A stretch of 36,214 nt of DNA from a virus, in IMG/VR virus record IMGVR_UViG_3300002144_000390, positions 1 to 36,214 of that record. One strand, written 5' to 3'. Shown piece by piece: positions 22,221-30,478 of the stretch. Position 1 is the first letter of the stretch. Each line of letters opens with the position of its first letter. The position numbers were made by a program, and so were the translations under genes. The notes beneath the pieces were generated by a model. The model was not told the origin of the DNA. It was given only the letters and a program-made list of their open reading frames with translations, and searched no databases.

Positions 22221-23773
22221 CACATCACCCCGCCAACATTAAGTGTCACATTTGTAGTGATGTATTGGGTGCCGGCATCACCTTGAAAGGTAATCGCCAA
22301 TGCGCCGTAATACCCCATCCCGTTTAAACCGCACCAAGATGAAAATGTGTTTGAATCACCCGCCCACACGCACTCGTTAAAGTTGTTCACATTGAAGCTA
22401 CCACCCTCGACTTTCGGGTCTTCGGATTGCACACTAATCGTTGAAAACGGGTACTTGGTAAGCATCTCAACGCCAACCGATGGCGCGACACCGCTAATGA
22501 AAACGGGTCTAGCAAGCTGAAAGGTTTTTAAATATGCTGCGTTGCCGTAAGCATTGAACCCGCCGATGTAGCGACCAATGATTGACTTACCCGCTAACCC
22601 GTCTAATTTTCTGTCGTCCGTGTCACCAGTAAAGCCCAAGCACACACGCCCATCGCTCGTGCCAAAGAACACTTGACCACTCACTTGGGTCGCACAAACC
22701 ATCGGGATGCCAGTAATAGCACCCCAAGCGCCTGTGCCTGAATTCATCACGTAAAAGTGGTACTGGTTAGAGTTATTGACAGGCATTTGCAACAGTAAAA
22801 ACTGTTGGTCATAAATCATGTCCATCGCCCAACCGAACTTGTTCTTTAACTGATTAAACTTTGCATTCAGAGGTGGATTAATTTTGTAGCTACTGACCTC
22901 ATACTCGTTAGCTACGCCACCGTTTACAAGCTTGCTGACAGGCACAACGCCCATCGAACACATGATGAACAGTTCGCCACCGTATTGTGTAAAGCATTGG
23001 TTGCCATAGGGTATGGGGCCTACGTACCATACGCCAGTTAAAGCAAATGTCGTTGCATCATCAGGGTTAACCCCACTATAGACAACCACCTCGCCACGGG
23101 TTGTCACCAAGACCAAATAGTCATTGATGTCGCGCCCTGCGTTATATGTCCAGTCGCTACCGTAGGCGATGTAACCACCCTCGTTGATAACTGAAGACAA
23201 GTCAAAGACTTTTGCTTCGCCCCAAATAGCGCCCACACCGAGGTAATAAATCTTGCATGATTCTTCTTCGATAAACCAAATTCTTGCCTTGAAATTAAAG
23301 ATGGCCGAGAATCGTTTCCCCGCACCTGCACCTGTGATTTCACGCTTTTTAAAGCCGTCACCCACGCTATATGTCCAGTACCCACCCGATGGTGACACCA
23401 TGCACAAAAAGTTGTCTTCAAGCCCAGATGTGTTCGTGTAATCCCATTCGCCATTGGCTTGCGCGGTTTCAGCCACCGAGACTGGCTTGTCAGTTGTGAC
23501 CGTTACGTCATAGATACCGCCCTTGTCATTACAGGCAAATACTTTATTGTCTTTGGGTAATTTGGCAGCGAATGAAACGATTGACTTAATCCCGCCGGGT
23601 ATGCCAGTGACCCACTCTCTCCAACCACCACGCAACTCACCAGAGCTTTGCTGTGGCAAGATATTCTCAAGCACAAGCGCCTCTTGCGCATCAAGCGCAA
23701 TGGCTGGACTCGCAAGGTTAAGCCCTTTAACTGGGGGCATGAGCGTAGTGACTTGTGCGAGTGGACTAGCCAT
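22220..23773 (-). CDS. Beta-propeller tail protein (P22 gp10 / T7 gp12-like)
   Basis: This 517-residue protein is built largely of beta strands with Gly/Asp turns and aromatic residues, e.g. NKVFACNDKGGIYDV, EDNFLCMVSPSGGYWTY, KARIWFIEEESCKIYYLG and GQVFFGTSDGRVCLG. The N-terminus (VTTLMPPVKGLNLASPAIAL) resembles the start of P22 gp10-type packaged-DNA stabilisation proteins. These form the lower ring of the short tail. Repeated strand blades fit a beta-propeller, but the exact family is inferred from order, size and style. It follows the adaptor gene with a TGATG overlap, as expected for tail subunits made together. Confidence 0.72.
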   Translation of the reverse strand: MASPLAQVTTLMPPVKGLNLASPAIALDAQEALVLENILPQQSSGELRGGWREWVTGIPGGIKSIVSFAAKLPKDNKVFACNDKGGIYDVTVTTDKPVSVAETAQANGEWDYTNTSGLEDNFLCMVSPSGGYWTYSVGDGFKKREITGAGAGKRFSAIFNFKARIWFIEEESCKIYYLGVGAIWGEAKVFDLSSVINEGGYIAYGSDWTYNAGRDINDYLVLVTTRGEVVVYSGVNPDDATTFALTGVWYVGPIPYGNQCFTQYGGELFIMCSMGVVPVSKLVNGGVANEYEVSSYKINPPLNAKFNQLKNKFGWAMDMIYDQQFLLLQMPVNNSNQYHFYVMNSGTGAWGAITGIPMVCATQVSGQVFFGTSDGRVCLGFTGDTDDRKLDGLAGKSIIGRYIGGFNAYGNAAYLKTFQLARPVFISGVAPSVGVEMLTKYPFSTISVQSEDPKVEGGSFNVNNFNECVWAGDSNTFSSWCGLNGMGYYGALAITFQGDAGTQYITTNVTLNVGGVM

Positions 23774-24537
23774 CAGTAGCCTACCCCGCCATAGCCCGTA
23801 TCAGGGGCGTTAGCCAACATATTTAGGTAAGGCATACCAACCCTAACACCCGCCATATTTAGTACGGGCGCACCCTTTGCCTTGCCCTTACGAATCTCGT
23901 AATTGACTTTAAAATCACCCATCGCAACGGCTGAGTCAAAACCCTTGATTTGCTGCCACTTGGCGCGAGCGAGTAAAGTAGTTAGGTATGGGTCAAATAA
24001 AATAACGTCGCCATTTTTAGTGGCGGAATTCTTAATAATTTCTGGGTTGTCAGCGTCTCTCACCCAACCACGACTCATGTAGAAGAAACTAAATATCTGA
24101 GGCGCGTCAGGCGGGGATTGAATCCACAGCTTGTTCTCACGCACCTGCCACATGAAAGTCATCACAACCTTTGGGTTGCGCACCTGTAGCTGCATCCAAG
24201 CCTGTGGTGACACAGGGCCGATGGCTGGCAACTGGGTTGACTTGTTCCATTGTGTTTGGTCGATAAAACACCACCAGTCTCCTGGCAAATCAAATGCCTT
24301 TTCACGTTGGCCTGAGAAATCAGCTTTAATCTCAATCTCAAACGGCTTGGCAAGGTTCTGCCAATCGTAGAGGTTGAGCATATCTTCCGCGGCCATGTTG
24401 ACCGCTGTAACCATCTGCTGCACAGCAGGGTCGGGCGACCCCGCAGGGTCTTTAGGCTTCGGGAATCCGACCATCGGTGCGATATTCTGGACAATAGTAG
24501 CCAGATTCTCGTAAGTGTTGATTTGATAGGTCGTCAT
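23773..24537 (-). CDS. Head-tail adaptor (P22 gp4 / T7 gp11-like)
   Basis: This 254-residue protein has a helical N-terminal part (NLATIVQNIAPMVGF; MVTAVNMAAEDMLNLYDWQN), then beta strands (KAFDLPGDWWCFI; NKLWIQSPPDAPQIFSFFY) and a C-terminal helix-rich segment (YLTTLLARAKWQQIKGF). This composition and length match the adaptor or tubular ring that binds the portal and accepts the propeller tail protein. Position directly before the propeller gene supports it. The ATG at 24537 follows a 10-base gap from the previous stop. The assignment is based on order and style rather than a motif. Confidence 0.68.
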   Translation of the reverse strand: MTTYQINTYENLATIVQNIAPMVGFPKPKDPAGSPDPAVQQMVTAVNMAAEDMLNLYDWQNLAKPFEIEIKADFSGQREKAFDLPGDWWCFIDQTQWNKSTQLPAIGPVSPQAWMQLQVRNPKVVMTFMWQVRENKLWIQSPPDAPQIFSFFYMSRGWVRDADNPEIIKNSATKNGDVILFDPYLTTLLARAKWQQIKGFDSAVAMGDFKVNYEIRKGKAKGAPVLNMAGVRVGMPYLNMLANAPDTGYGGVGY

Positions 24538-24547
24538 CCCTTAATCC

Positions 24548-25177
24548 TTATTTAGCTTTTGTGGCTCGTTCTAGCTTTGCGTTCATATCGTTAAGTTGAC
24601 TCCTCATCGCCTCGATGACTGAATCTTTTTCTTCCATCTTGGCCTTCAACTCATTGATTGGCGCAGCGCCCTTAGCCATGTCCAAGAAGGCCAAAGCCTT
24701 TTGCTTGTCACTGTTAAAGCCCATCATCTTTTGGCCTACGTCGGAGCTCTCTGCTGCGGCTGAAAGTTGCTCGACCGTGCGAATGTTGAAGAACTCATAT
24801 TCTTTAACTTTAGAGACGGTGAGAAACACCAACTCACTGAGGGGTGTGCCAATCGTCTGGTCGGCCAGACCTTGTTTAAAGCGCGAATATTGTTGATGGA
24901 AACGGTTCTTGTCCATGTCAAATACTTGGCGCTTGATGACGGTCTGCTTGTCGCCGGGTATCATAATTTCAATAAATTCTGTATCTGCAAAGACACGTCG
25001 GCCCGCCCCAATCGAGTGCGCGGTCTGCTCAACAGACTCGATATAAAAACGCACATGAAGCGCTTTATCGTCCTCAGCGTTGCCGTAGCTTTGTTGGCGT
25101 TCTGCGAATGGGTCTGAATTAAGTTGATCGAGTGTTAAACCATCAGGCTTAAACTCCGTTGCGGTGGTGATGTTCAT
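24548..25177 (-). CDS. Structural protein with C-terminal coiled coil
   Basis: This 209-residue protein has residues about 35-115 that look globular (HVRFYIESVEQTAHSIGAG; FADTEFIEIMIPGDKQ). Residues 165-209 form a strong coiled coil (ELKAKMEEKDSVIEAMRSQL and onward, ending ATKAK). I do not recognise the family. It lies between the capsid and adaptor genes and just after a strong terminator. It could be a head-completion or minor capsid protein with an oligomerising tail. Confidence 0.65.
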   Translation of the reverse strand: MNITTATEFKPDGLTLDQLNSDPFAERQQSYGNAEDDKALHVRFYIESVEQTAHSIGAGRRVFADTEFIEIMIPGDKQTVIKRQVFDMDKNRFHQQYSRFKQGLADQTIGTPLSELVFLTVSKVKEYEFFNIRTVEQLSAAAESSDVGQKMMGFNSDKQKALAFLDMAKGAAPINELKAKMEEKDSVIEAMRSQLNDMNAKLERATKAK

Positions 25178-25195
25178 TTTTGTTTTCTCCGTAGA

Positions 25196-25222
25196 TAAAA
25201 AAACAGGGGGCGAACCCCCTGC
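25196..25222 (-). terminator. Rho-independent terminator after the 72-aa gene
   Basis: On the minus strand the arms CAGGGGG (25221-25215) and CCCCCTG (25210-25204) form a 7-bp GC-rich stem with a 4-base TTCG-type loop (5'-TTCG-3'), followed by a run of seven T. This is a textbook intrinsic terminator, placed just after the small gene and before the coiled-coil structural gene. Confidence 0.93.
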
Positions 25223-25224
25223 TA

Positions 25225-25443
25225 CTAGGCTTTCGCCTTGGTTAATGTTGCTGCGGGTGGCACATCTGCACCACTGCCATAACCAATCGTTTCTACCGCG
25301 CCCCCAATGTATTGCGTGGCTACCGTAGTAGTCAGCGCGACATTAGGCTCGTAGCCCATACCTGTTGACAATGCCCCCAAAGCTTGCGAGGCAGACTTGT
25401 CGAAAGCCACGGCTGCTGGGGCAGATGAAAATGTTGCTGCCAT
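25225..25443 (-). CDS. Small hydrophobic-rich protein downstream of the capsid gene
   Basis: This 72-residue protein is rich in Ala, Thr, Gly and Val (SSAPAAVAFDKSASQALGAL; VATQYIGGAVETIGYGSGAD), with beta-strand character and no charge clusters. I do not recognise it. It is isolated between two intrinsic terminators, so it is probably expressed only by read-through from the capsid gene or from a promoter within the gap that I could not identify. A ribosome site GGAGAAG precedes the ATG and overlaps the end of the terminator. It is a candidate capsid decoration or head-vertex protein. Confidence 0.6.
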   Translation of the reverse strand: MAATFSSAPAAVAFDKSASQALGALSTGMGYEPNVALTTTVATQYIGGAVETIGYGSGADVPPAATLTKAKA

Positions 25444-25450
25444 ATTTCTT

Positions 25451-25494
25451 CTCCGAAAAAGAGGAGTCCCGACCCATAGGTAGGAAGGGACTCC
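25451..25494 (-). terminator. Rho-independent terminator after the major capsid gene
   Basis: On the minus strand GGAGTCCC (25494-25487) pairs with GGGACTCC (25470-25463) around a 16-base loop and is followed by TCTTTTT. It lies just after the capsid stop (25527), and its T-run abuts the ribosome site of the following gene. Confidence 0.85.
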
Positions 25495-25526
25495 AAAGGG
25501 CTGTTCACCACCACAGCGAACCCGGT

Positions 25527-26516
25527 TTAGGTCGTAAAGAGTCGACCTTGGAATTGGGCGCCGCTTGAAGTCAGATTTCCGGCAAAACCTAAAATCTGAA
25601 CTTCTGCATCTTGGTTAATCGAGTAGCGACGATCAGGCGAAAGCGCGACCATGTTGCGCTGTGCATGAGGTCTCCATGACAAGAACTTGGTGTTCAAGAA
25701 GAACGCTGTGTTAGTGGGGCATGCGCCACCAATACCACCATCCAAAACTACATCGGCGTCCATGAACTTAATCGTCGGGAAGCCAAGGCTTGCAGACTTT
25801 GGATCCATAAAGCGCTGTTGAGGTTGCAAGCTACCCATGAATGCTGACCAAAACTGGTTGTCACAGACAATCATGTCGGGGCGGTCTGAAGCACGAATTA
25901 ACTTAGACCACAAAGCGTTCATAAACGTTTGCACGTTGCCTGAAGTGATACCTGTCGTTGAGCCACCTGATACCTTGGCGTCAAATGCTTGGTTACGCCA
26001 GAAGTTCCACGTTGCGCGGTCAATACCACCGTAAACACCTGTAGCGGGGGCGGTTGAAACCGCAGCGCCCAAGCCTGTAATTGACTTGCCACCTGCTGCT
26101 GTGCCGTCACCGTAGATTGATGCAGACAATTGGTTAGCCATCGTTGATTCGGCAACCGTTAGACGGGCTTCCATCAAGTCGATAAGCGCTTCTTTACCAC
26201 TGTTCTGCAATTGCTCAAGACCAGAGATAACAACAGGCACGGCGTACTGTTTGATTTGATACTCTGCGGCTGAAATAACGTCAGATGCGGCTACTGGTAG
26301 TAAGTCGTAACCGCTGTAAAAACCACCATTGGGGTTTTCAGCAAACGAAAGTTCTTCCCAAATAACTGTACCACCAGAGATGGTGCGCACCTTGCCAGAA
26401 GCATTTAGCTTAGAAAGGATCGCGTTGTTTTTGGTGACGTTGTCCGCAATAGTTTTACTACGGTTTTGGATTGTAGTAGCAATGATGCTACTGATAGCTG
26501 GGTTGGCTGAGGCCAT
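25527..26516 (-). CDS. Major capsid protein
   Basis: This 329-residue protein is of HK97-fold type judged by size, order and content. It has an N-terminal helix (SSIIATTIQNRSKTIADNVT), then beta-rich segments (RTISGGTVIWEELSF), a loop with YSGYDLLPVAASD, a helix-rich middle (EALIDLMEARLTVAESTMAN) and a C-terminal strand region (SPDRRYSINQDAEVQILGFA). It follows the scaffold gene and has a strong ribosome site (AGGAG, 7-8 bases before the ATG). It lacks an obvious prohead-cleavage propeptide, consistent with the separate scaffold gene. A leader with two hairpins precedes it and a terminator follows, which fits a highly and separately expressed gene. Confidence 0.88.
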   Translation of the reverse strand: MASANPAISSIIATTIQNRSKTIADNVTKNNAILSKLNASGKVRTISGGTVIWEELSFAENPNGGFYSGYDLLPVAASDVISAAEYQIKQYAVPVVISGLEQLQNSGKEALIDLMEARLTVAESTMANQLSASIYGDGTAAGGKSITGLGAAVSTAPATGVYGGIDRATWNFWRNQAFDAKVSGGSTTGITSGNVQTFMNALWSKLIRASDRPDMIVCDNQFWSAFMGSLQPQQRFMDPKSASLGFPTIKFMDADVVLDGGIGGACPTNTAFFLNTKFLSWRPHAQRNMVALSPDRRYSINQDAEVQILGFAGNLTSSGAQFQGRLFTT

Positions 26517-26604
26517 TTTAAACTCCTAAGAATTGAACAAAGAAAACTAATCTTTGGTCGTCTTTTCTTGGGAGTCCCCTGAAAGGGTCGCTCACTTTTG
26601 ACAA

Positions 26605-26677
26605 CCGAAACAACTTACGTTTCGGATCGGGCTTACGCCTTCCTAACTTCGCATAGTGGATATTAGAATCCACTATG
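26605..26677 (-). promoter_or_regulatory. Capsid mRNA leader with two stable hairpins
   Basis: In the 174-base gap between scaffold and capsid there are two stems: CCGAAAC (26605-26611) with GTTTCGG (26619-26625), and CATAGTGGAT (26652-26661) with ATCCACTATG (26668-26677), a perfect 10-bp stem with a 6-base loop. Neither is followed by a T-run on the minus strand, so they are likelier mRNA-stability or processing elements than terminators. Confidence 0.55.
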
Positions 26678-26690
26678 ACGTACCCCGATT

Positions 26691-27836
26691 TTATCTCACA
26701 GATTGATCCATTGCAAGTCTCAATGAGTCCCTAATTGAATTTGACCCCATTTCACCTGAACCACCCAAGGCTGGAGAGCCTCCAACACTCACCGCGGCTT
26801 GCCGCGCCCGTTGTGCTGTGTTGTTAAGACTCTGCGCGGCTTGGGCCTGTGCCCGTTGCTGCATTACTCGGCTAATTTCTGGGTGGGCTTGGCACGCCGC
26901 GTTGTAAACATCTTCCAACGTGTAGGGCAAATTGTTACGCTCGCGAACATCAATCAGATCGGCCATTAAGTGGCGCACATCATCCATGAATTCGGCTTTT
27001 CTACTGAACTCAGCGATTTCCGCGTTTGCTTGACGGTCGCGCTCTTGCGCGGCCATCTGCTGTTGTTGGGCCAGTTGCTGCTGCATTTGGCGCAGTGGCG
27101 CAAACTCTCTCTCGTATTGCTCACGCATTGCTGCAACTTCTGGGCGCTCTTGGGCCACTACTTGACCTGATAACGCTTGGTCGAGCTGCCCCACGTCAAT
27201 ACCGAACTGTTTAACCATATTAGCCACCATCTGCGCCTTGTGCGCGGGGGGCGCTGTGCGCAGGGCTTGGGCCGTCTGCATCAAGCTACCGATAGCGGCC
27301 ACCACATTACTACCCTCTGCCTCAATCGTGCCACGGTAGGGGTCTACGGCCTTCTGTACGGCATCTGCAAATTGACGGACTTGTGCGGTTTCGCGCAACG
27401 TTTGTTGCACTTGTTGCTCATGGCGCACAATCTCGGATCGGGCTGCTTGCGGAATGTCTTTCCAAAACTCTCTAGCTTCAGGTTTCCAAGCTTGGGGCGC
27501 ACGCTCAAGTGGGTCTTTTTGTGCGGGGGGCTGACCGACTTTCTCGGCCGCTTTTATGCCCTCTTCGGGCACTTTAGGGGCGATTTGAGCAGTTTTTTGC
27601 TCCAATACGGGGTTATTTTGGGCGTCTTTGGGCGCAAACTTGCCTGACTGGTCTCGGTTGTATTCGCGTTGGGCTTTCTGTTCAGCGGTCTCGCTGACAT
27701 GCGCTTCGCTCTCTGCGGCGTAGGTTTGTTCTGACGGTGTGGACTCTAGTGGCGAGTCAACGGCTAAGTCATCAGTTGTTTCAAATGACGACTCAAGTGC
27801 GTCGCGTAAGCTGTTTTCTTCTGTGGTGGTGTTCAT
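26691..27836 (-). CDS. Scaffolding protein
   Basis: This 381-residue, strongly charged and Gln/Ala-rich protein shows an acidic N-terminal part (TTTEENSLRDALESSFETTD), a long helical middle with heptad-like Gln and Leu (RQMQQQLAQQQQMAAQERDR), and a C-terminal region with EISRVMQQRAQAQAAQSL. It shows no enzymatic motif and no beta domain. Disordered acidic start plus long helices, placed directly before the major capsid gene, is the typical profile of a phage scaffold. It starts two bases after the preceding stop. The C-terminus is a candidate coat-binding helix. Confidence 0.78.
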   Translation of the reverse strand: MNTTTEENSLRDALESSFETTDDLAVDSPLESTPSEQTYAAESEAHVSETAEQKAQREYNRDQSGKFAPKDAQNNPVLEQKTAQIAPKVPEEGIKAAEKVGQPPAQKDPLERAPQAWKPEAREFWKDIPQAARSEIVRHEQQVQQTLRETAQVRQFADAVQKAVDPYRGTIEAEGSNVVAAIGSLMQTAQALRTAPPAHKAQMVANMVKQFGIDVGQLDQALSGQVVAQERPEVAAMREQYEREFAPLRQMQQQLAQQQQMAAQERDRQANAEIAEFSRKAEFMDDVRHLMADLIDVRERNNLPYTLEDVYNAACQAHPEISRVMQQRAQAQAAQSLNNTAQRARQAAVSVGGSPALGGSGEMGSNSIRDSLRLAMDQSVR

Positions 27837-27838
27837 AA

Positions 27839-28165
27839 TTACCCTCTATTAAGTTGATCAATTGCTTGTTGAATATCACGCTTATTAATCGTGCCTTTTT
27901 GGCCTGAGTAATAAGATTCGCGCTCACTCTTTCGTCGCTCAAACTCACCCTTGTAGTCATCAAAGGTAGCTAGACCGTGTTGCCGTAAATATTGGCGGTG
28001 CTTGGTTCTTGATGAAATATCTATGCCATCGGTTGTGGACATACCGTCATACCCTCTGTCTCCCCACAGCATGGCATCGCCCTTGTGTCGGTCAGGTACA
28101 TGGTCAGCAAAGACCTCGACTAACTCGAAAGTTTCAGGGTCTTGAACAAATCTTCGTCTACTCAT
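27839..28165 (-). CDS. Hypothetical late protein, 108 aa
   Basis: This is a small basic-acidic mixed protein starting MSRRRFVQDPETFELVEVF. It has a conserved-looking HVPDRHKGDAMLWGDRGYDGM segment and a helical C-terminus (KRDIQQAIDQLNRG). I start it at 28165, where GAGGAA gives a good ribosome site; the longer frame to 28249 reaches into the upstream gene. Similar small proteins occur beside portal or scaffold genes in podoviruses, but I cannot name a family. It probably belongs to the head module. Confidence 0.7.
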   Translation of the reverse strand: MSRRRFVQDPETFELVEVFADHVPDRHKGDAMLWGDRGYDGMSTTDGIDISSRTKHRQYLRQHGLATFDDYKGEFERRKSERESYYSGQKGTINKRDIQQAIDQLNRG

Positions 28166-28172
28166 TTTTTCC

Positions 28173-30101
28173 TCACAATAAATACAACAGGGCTTCGATA
28201 TCATCTTCGTCAGAACCCGTTGGTGCGCGGTTTCTGAGAAGCGATGCAATTAATTGAGATGCGCTATGGTCAAACGGTTGTTGCGCCTCTAGCTCTTCAA
28301 CCAAGTCAGGCAGGGGCTGCTCCTGAACTTCAGGGACTAAAACTTCATCCTTTTCCCACCACTGCTTAACGTGTGGCATCGCGATGTATGGGCCACTACC
28401 GCCACCGTGGTGTGGGTCGGGTACAGGCTCTGGGTTAATTATCTTAATGACGGCAATGGCAATGTCGTTGGCGTTCTTAACTAAGCCCGTAACAAAGTCG
28501 CTGTCGTAAACCGTCGCATCAACCACATCGTTACGGTTAATGACTGTGCCTGTGACAATGGTGCTGTCGCTGACCAAGCCAGATGCGATATCGTTTCGGT
28601 TGGTGGCTGTTCCTACTACTGCATCAAAATCTAGGATTGAACCAACAACTAAATCGTTGCCGTTAACAACTGTTCCGCTTGCAATGTCAGTATCAAAGAC
28701 CGAGCCACTTGCCTTGTCATTAGCGTTGGTGACTGTACCCGTTACGAGGTCTGTGTCAGACACAATCGCGGTTGCAATGTCGTTCTTGTTTGTCACCAAA
28801 CCAAAGACAAAGTCTTCATCAAATACTGTACCAACGACCGTGTCAGAGCCGTTCTTGATGTCAGCGTTTACCCTAATATATGCCTGAACATTACATGTTG
28901 CTTTGTCATCGGCATTAACTGTTGTGCCTGTGACAATGTCACTGTCAGAAACCAAGGCTGACGCAATGTCGTTTTTGTTGGCTACTGTGCCAGTGACAAA
29001 GGCTAGGTCTGCAATTAAGCCTGAAACGGCATCACTCGTGTTAATTACTGTGCCAGTTACGATGTCTGAAATACTGACAAGACCCGCGGCTGTGTCAGTC
29101 TTATTCTGAATTGTTGCCGTGACAAAATCTAAGTCACTTAGGAACGCTGTCGCCACGTCATTGGCGTTTGTAGCCGTGCCGGTAACGAAATCTTCATCCA
29201 CCACTATTGCCGTGGCAACGTCTGATTTGTTGGTCACAACACCCGTAACAAAATCAAAATCAGAAACTAACGCTGAAACTAAATCATTTCGGTTAAGAAC
29301 CGATCCCGTCACGGTACCCGTATCAAGCATTGACCCGCTTGCTACGTCAGAATTGTTTACAACCGTACCCGTGACAAAGTCTTCACTAAATACCGTTGCT
29401 GTGACCGCGTCATTGGCGTTAGTGACTGACCCAGTAACAAAGTTCTTGTCAGATACCGTGGCCGTGGCTAAGTCACTTCGGTTAACCGCTGTACCAAAGA
29501 CAAAGTCTTCATCAAATACCGTCCCGACAGCCACATCGCTTCGGTTCGTGATGTCAGCAGATACACGCACTGTAGCTTGTATGTTGCTCTGTGCCGTATC
29601 GCTCTTGTTGGTGACTGTACCCGTGACAAAGTCAGTGTCAAACACTACACCAGAGGCTACATCGCTTCGGTTCGTGATGTTGCCTGTGATGAAGTCAAAG
29701 TCAGCAACTAAGCCCGTGACATTGTCAGACTTGTTGACCACACTACCTGTCACAAAATCAAGGTCAGCCACTAAGCCAGAAACCACGTCATTCTTGTTGA
29801 CGGCTTGGCCTGTTACAAAATCACGGTCAAATATCGTGCTTGTGGCTACGTCATTACCGTTGACCACGTTGCCTGTTACAAAATCTTGGTCAAATATCGT
29901 GCTAGTGGCAATATCGTTGCGGTTGGTGACGCTACCTGTAACGAAATCTTGGTCAAATACTGTGCCGCTGACGTTATCGTTGCGGTTAATGACCACACCT
30001 GAGACGTTGGCAGTATCAACGCCCCATTTGCTGTCGTTAAATCGAGCCACGCCCCATTTTGCAGGGGTTAGCTCCACAGTTAAGTTGACCTTTTTAGGCA
30101 T
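28173..30101 (-). CDS. Virion-operon protein made of 25 tandem 21-residue repeats
   Basis: In this 642-residue protein, residues about 32-548 consist of 25 repeats of exactly 21 residues, consensus close to VTGTVxNxNDxATxxVxDxDF. An Asp (the D of N-x-N/S-D) falls at residue 42 and then every 21 residues up to 546 without one insertion or deletion. Two units deviate in the same way (around residues 172-189 and 403-420: IQATVRVSADI, VQAYIRVNADI), 231 residues or 11 units apart, and the units after them match each other too. Alternating hydrophobic strands and Asp/Asn turns suggest a beta-solenoid, perhaps metal-binding. The ends differ: a short N-terminal segment, and a C-terminal one with PHHGGGSGPYIAMPHV. 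Located in the head operon, it may be a long capsid fibre or decoration. It overlaps its upstream neighbour by 8 bases. Confidence 0.85.
   Translation of the reverse strand: MPKKVNLTVELTPAKWGVARFNDSKWGVDTANVSGVVINRNDNVSGTVFDQDFVTGSVTNRNDIATSTIFDQDFVTGNVVNGNDVATSTIFDRDFVTGQAVNKNDVVSGLVADLDFVTGSVVNKSDNVTGLVADFDFITGNITNRSDVASGVVFDTDFVTGTVTNKSDTAQSNIQATVRVSADITNRSDVAVGTVFDEDFVFGTAVNRSDLATATVSDKNFVTGSVTNANDAVTATVFSEDFVTGTVVNNSDVASGSMLDTGTVTGSVLNRNDLVSALVSDFDFVTGVVTNKSDVATAIVVDEDFVTGTATNANDVATAFLSDLDFVTATIQNKTDTAAGLVSISDIVTGTVINTSDAVSGLIADLAFVTGTVANKNDIASALVSDSDIVTGTTVNADDKATCNVQAYIRVNADIKNGSDTVVGTVFDEDFVFGLVTNKNDIATAIVSDTDLVTGTVTNANDKASGSVFDTDIASGTVVNGNDLVVGSILDFDAVVGTATNRNDIASGLVSDSTIVTGTVINRNDVVDATVYDSDFVTGLVKNANDIAIAVIKIINPEPVPDPHHGGGSGPYIAMPHVKQWWEKDEVLVPEVQEQPLPDLVEELEAQQPFDHSASQLIASLLRNRAPTGSDEDDIEALLYLL
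28452..30006. repeat. 63-bp tandem repeat array (coding)
   Basis: About 25 diverged units of 63 bp, the DNA counterpart of the 21-residue protein repeats. The repeats hold frame throughout; similarity is greater in protein than in DNA, which argues for old duplications under selection. Because of the periodicity the opposite strand is also open for over 1 kb (29119-30132), but that frame is a shadow. Confidence 0.85.
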
Positions 30102-30477
30102 CGCCTTCCACGATCTTAAAGCCTGTCAATGACAAGACAACGCCTTTGGTCACGTTTGCGGTGGACATCTGGATTTCACCCGTGCCACCTGCGCTAGAGA
30201 CCGTAAAGTCAGCGACCCATGCCGTGCCTTTAGCAATCCTCGCCCAAGTGATTACGCCGTCAGCAGAGACGATTGCGTCAGCGGGGTTGGTAAAGGTCAG
30301 CGTGGCATTTGCGACTGCGCCAGCGGGGTCTTTAAGCGTGAATACAGCAAGGGGGGTGGTTGCGTCACCACCGGGGGCGGGTTTAGCACCACCGTAGAGG
30401 GTTAATGTTGCAGCGCCAGAGGCTGCATTGATGTCTTGCATACGTGCGTTACGCAGGGCTAGGTTATATGAGGGCAT
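30094..30477 (-). CDS. Small beta-rich structural protein
   Basis: This 127-residue protein has beta-strand composition (SGAATLTLYGGAKPAPGG; TPLAVFTLKDPAGAVANATL; GVVLSLTGFKIVEGDA), resembling small Ig-like or head-decoration proteins. It sits between portal and the repeat protein. The start MPSYNLALRNARMQDINAA and the lack of an enzyme motif agree with a structural role. Because it overlaps the repeat-protein gene by 8 bases, the two may be made together and perhaps interact. Confidence 0.68.
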   Translation of the reverse strand: MPSYNLALRNARMQDINAASGAATLTLYGGAKPAPGGDATTPLAVFTLKDPAGAVANATLTFTNPADAIVSADGVITWARIAKGTAWVADFTVSSAGGTGEIQMSTANVTKGVVLSLTGFKIVEGDA

Positions 30478-30478
30478 A

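Noticed and set aside
26652-26677. 10-bp hairpin before the capsid gene as a terminator
   Set aside because: There is no T-run on either strand after the stem, and a terminator here would cut off the capsid gene.
28452-30006. CRISPR-like array of about 60-bp repeats
   Set aside because: The period is a multiple of three, there are no conserved spacer/repeat blocks, and the frame is open throughout as a coherent protein.
29119-30132. 337-codon plus-strand ORF opposite the repeat protein
   Set aside because: It is held open by the 63-bp periodicity of the minus-strand gene; it lacks a ribosome site and has low-complexity content.
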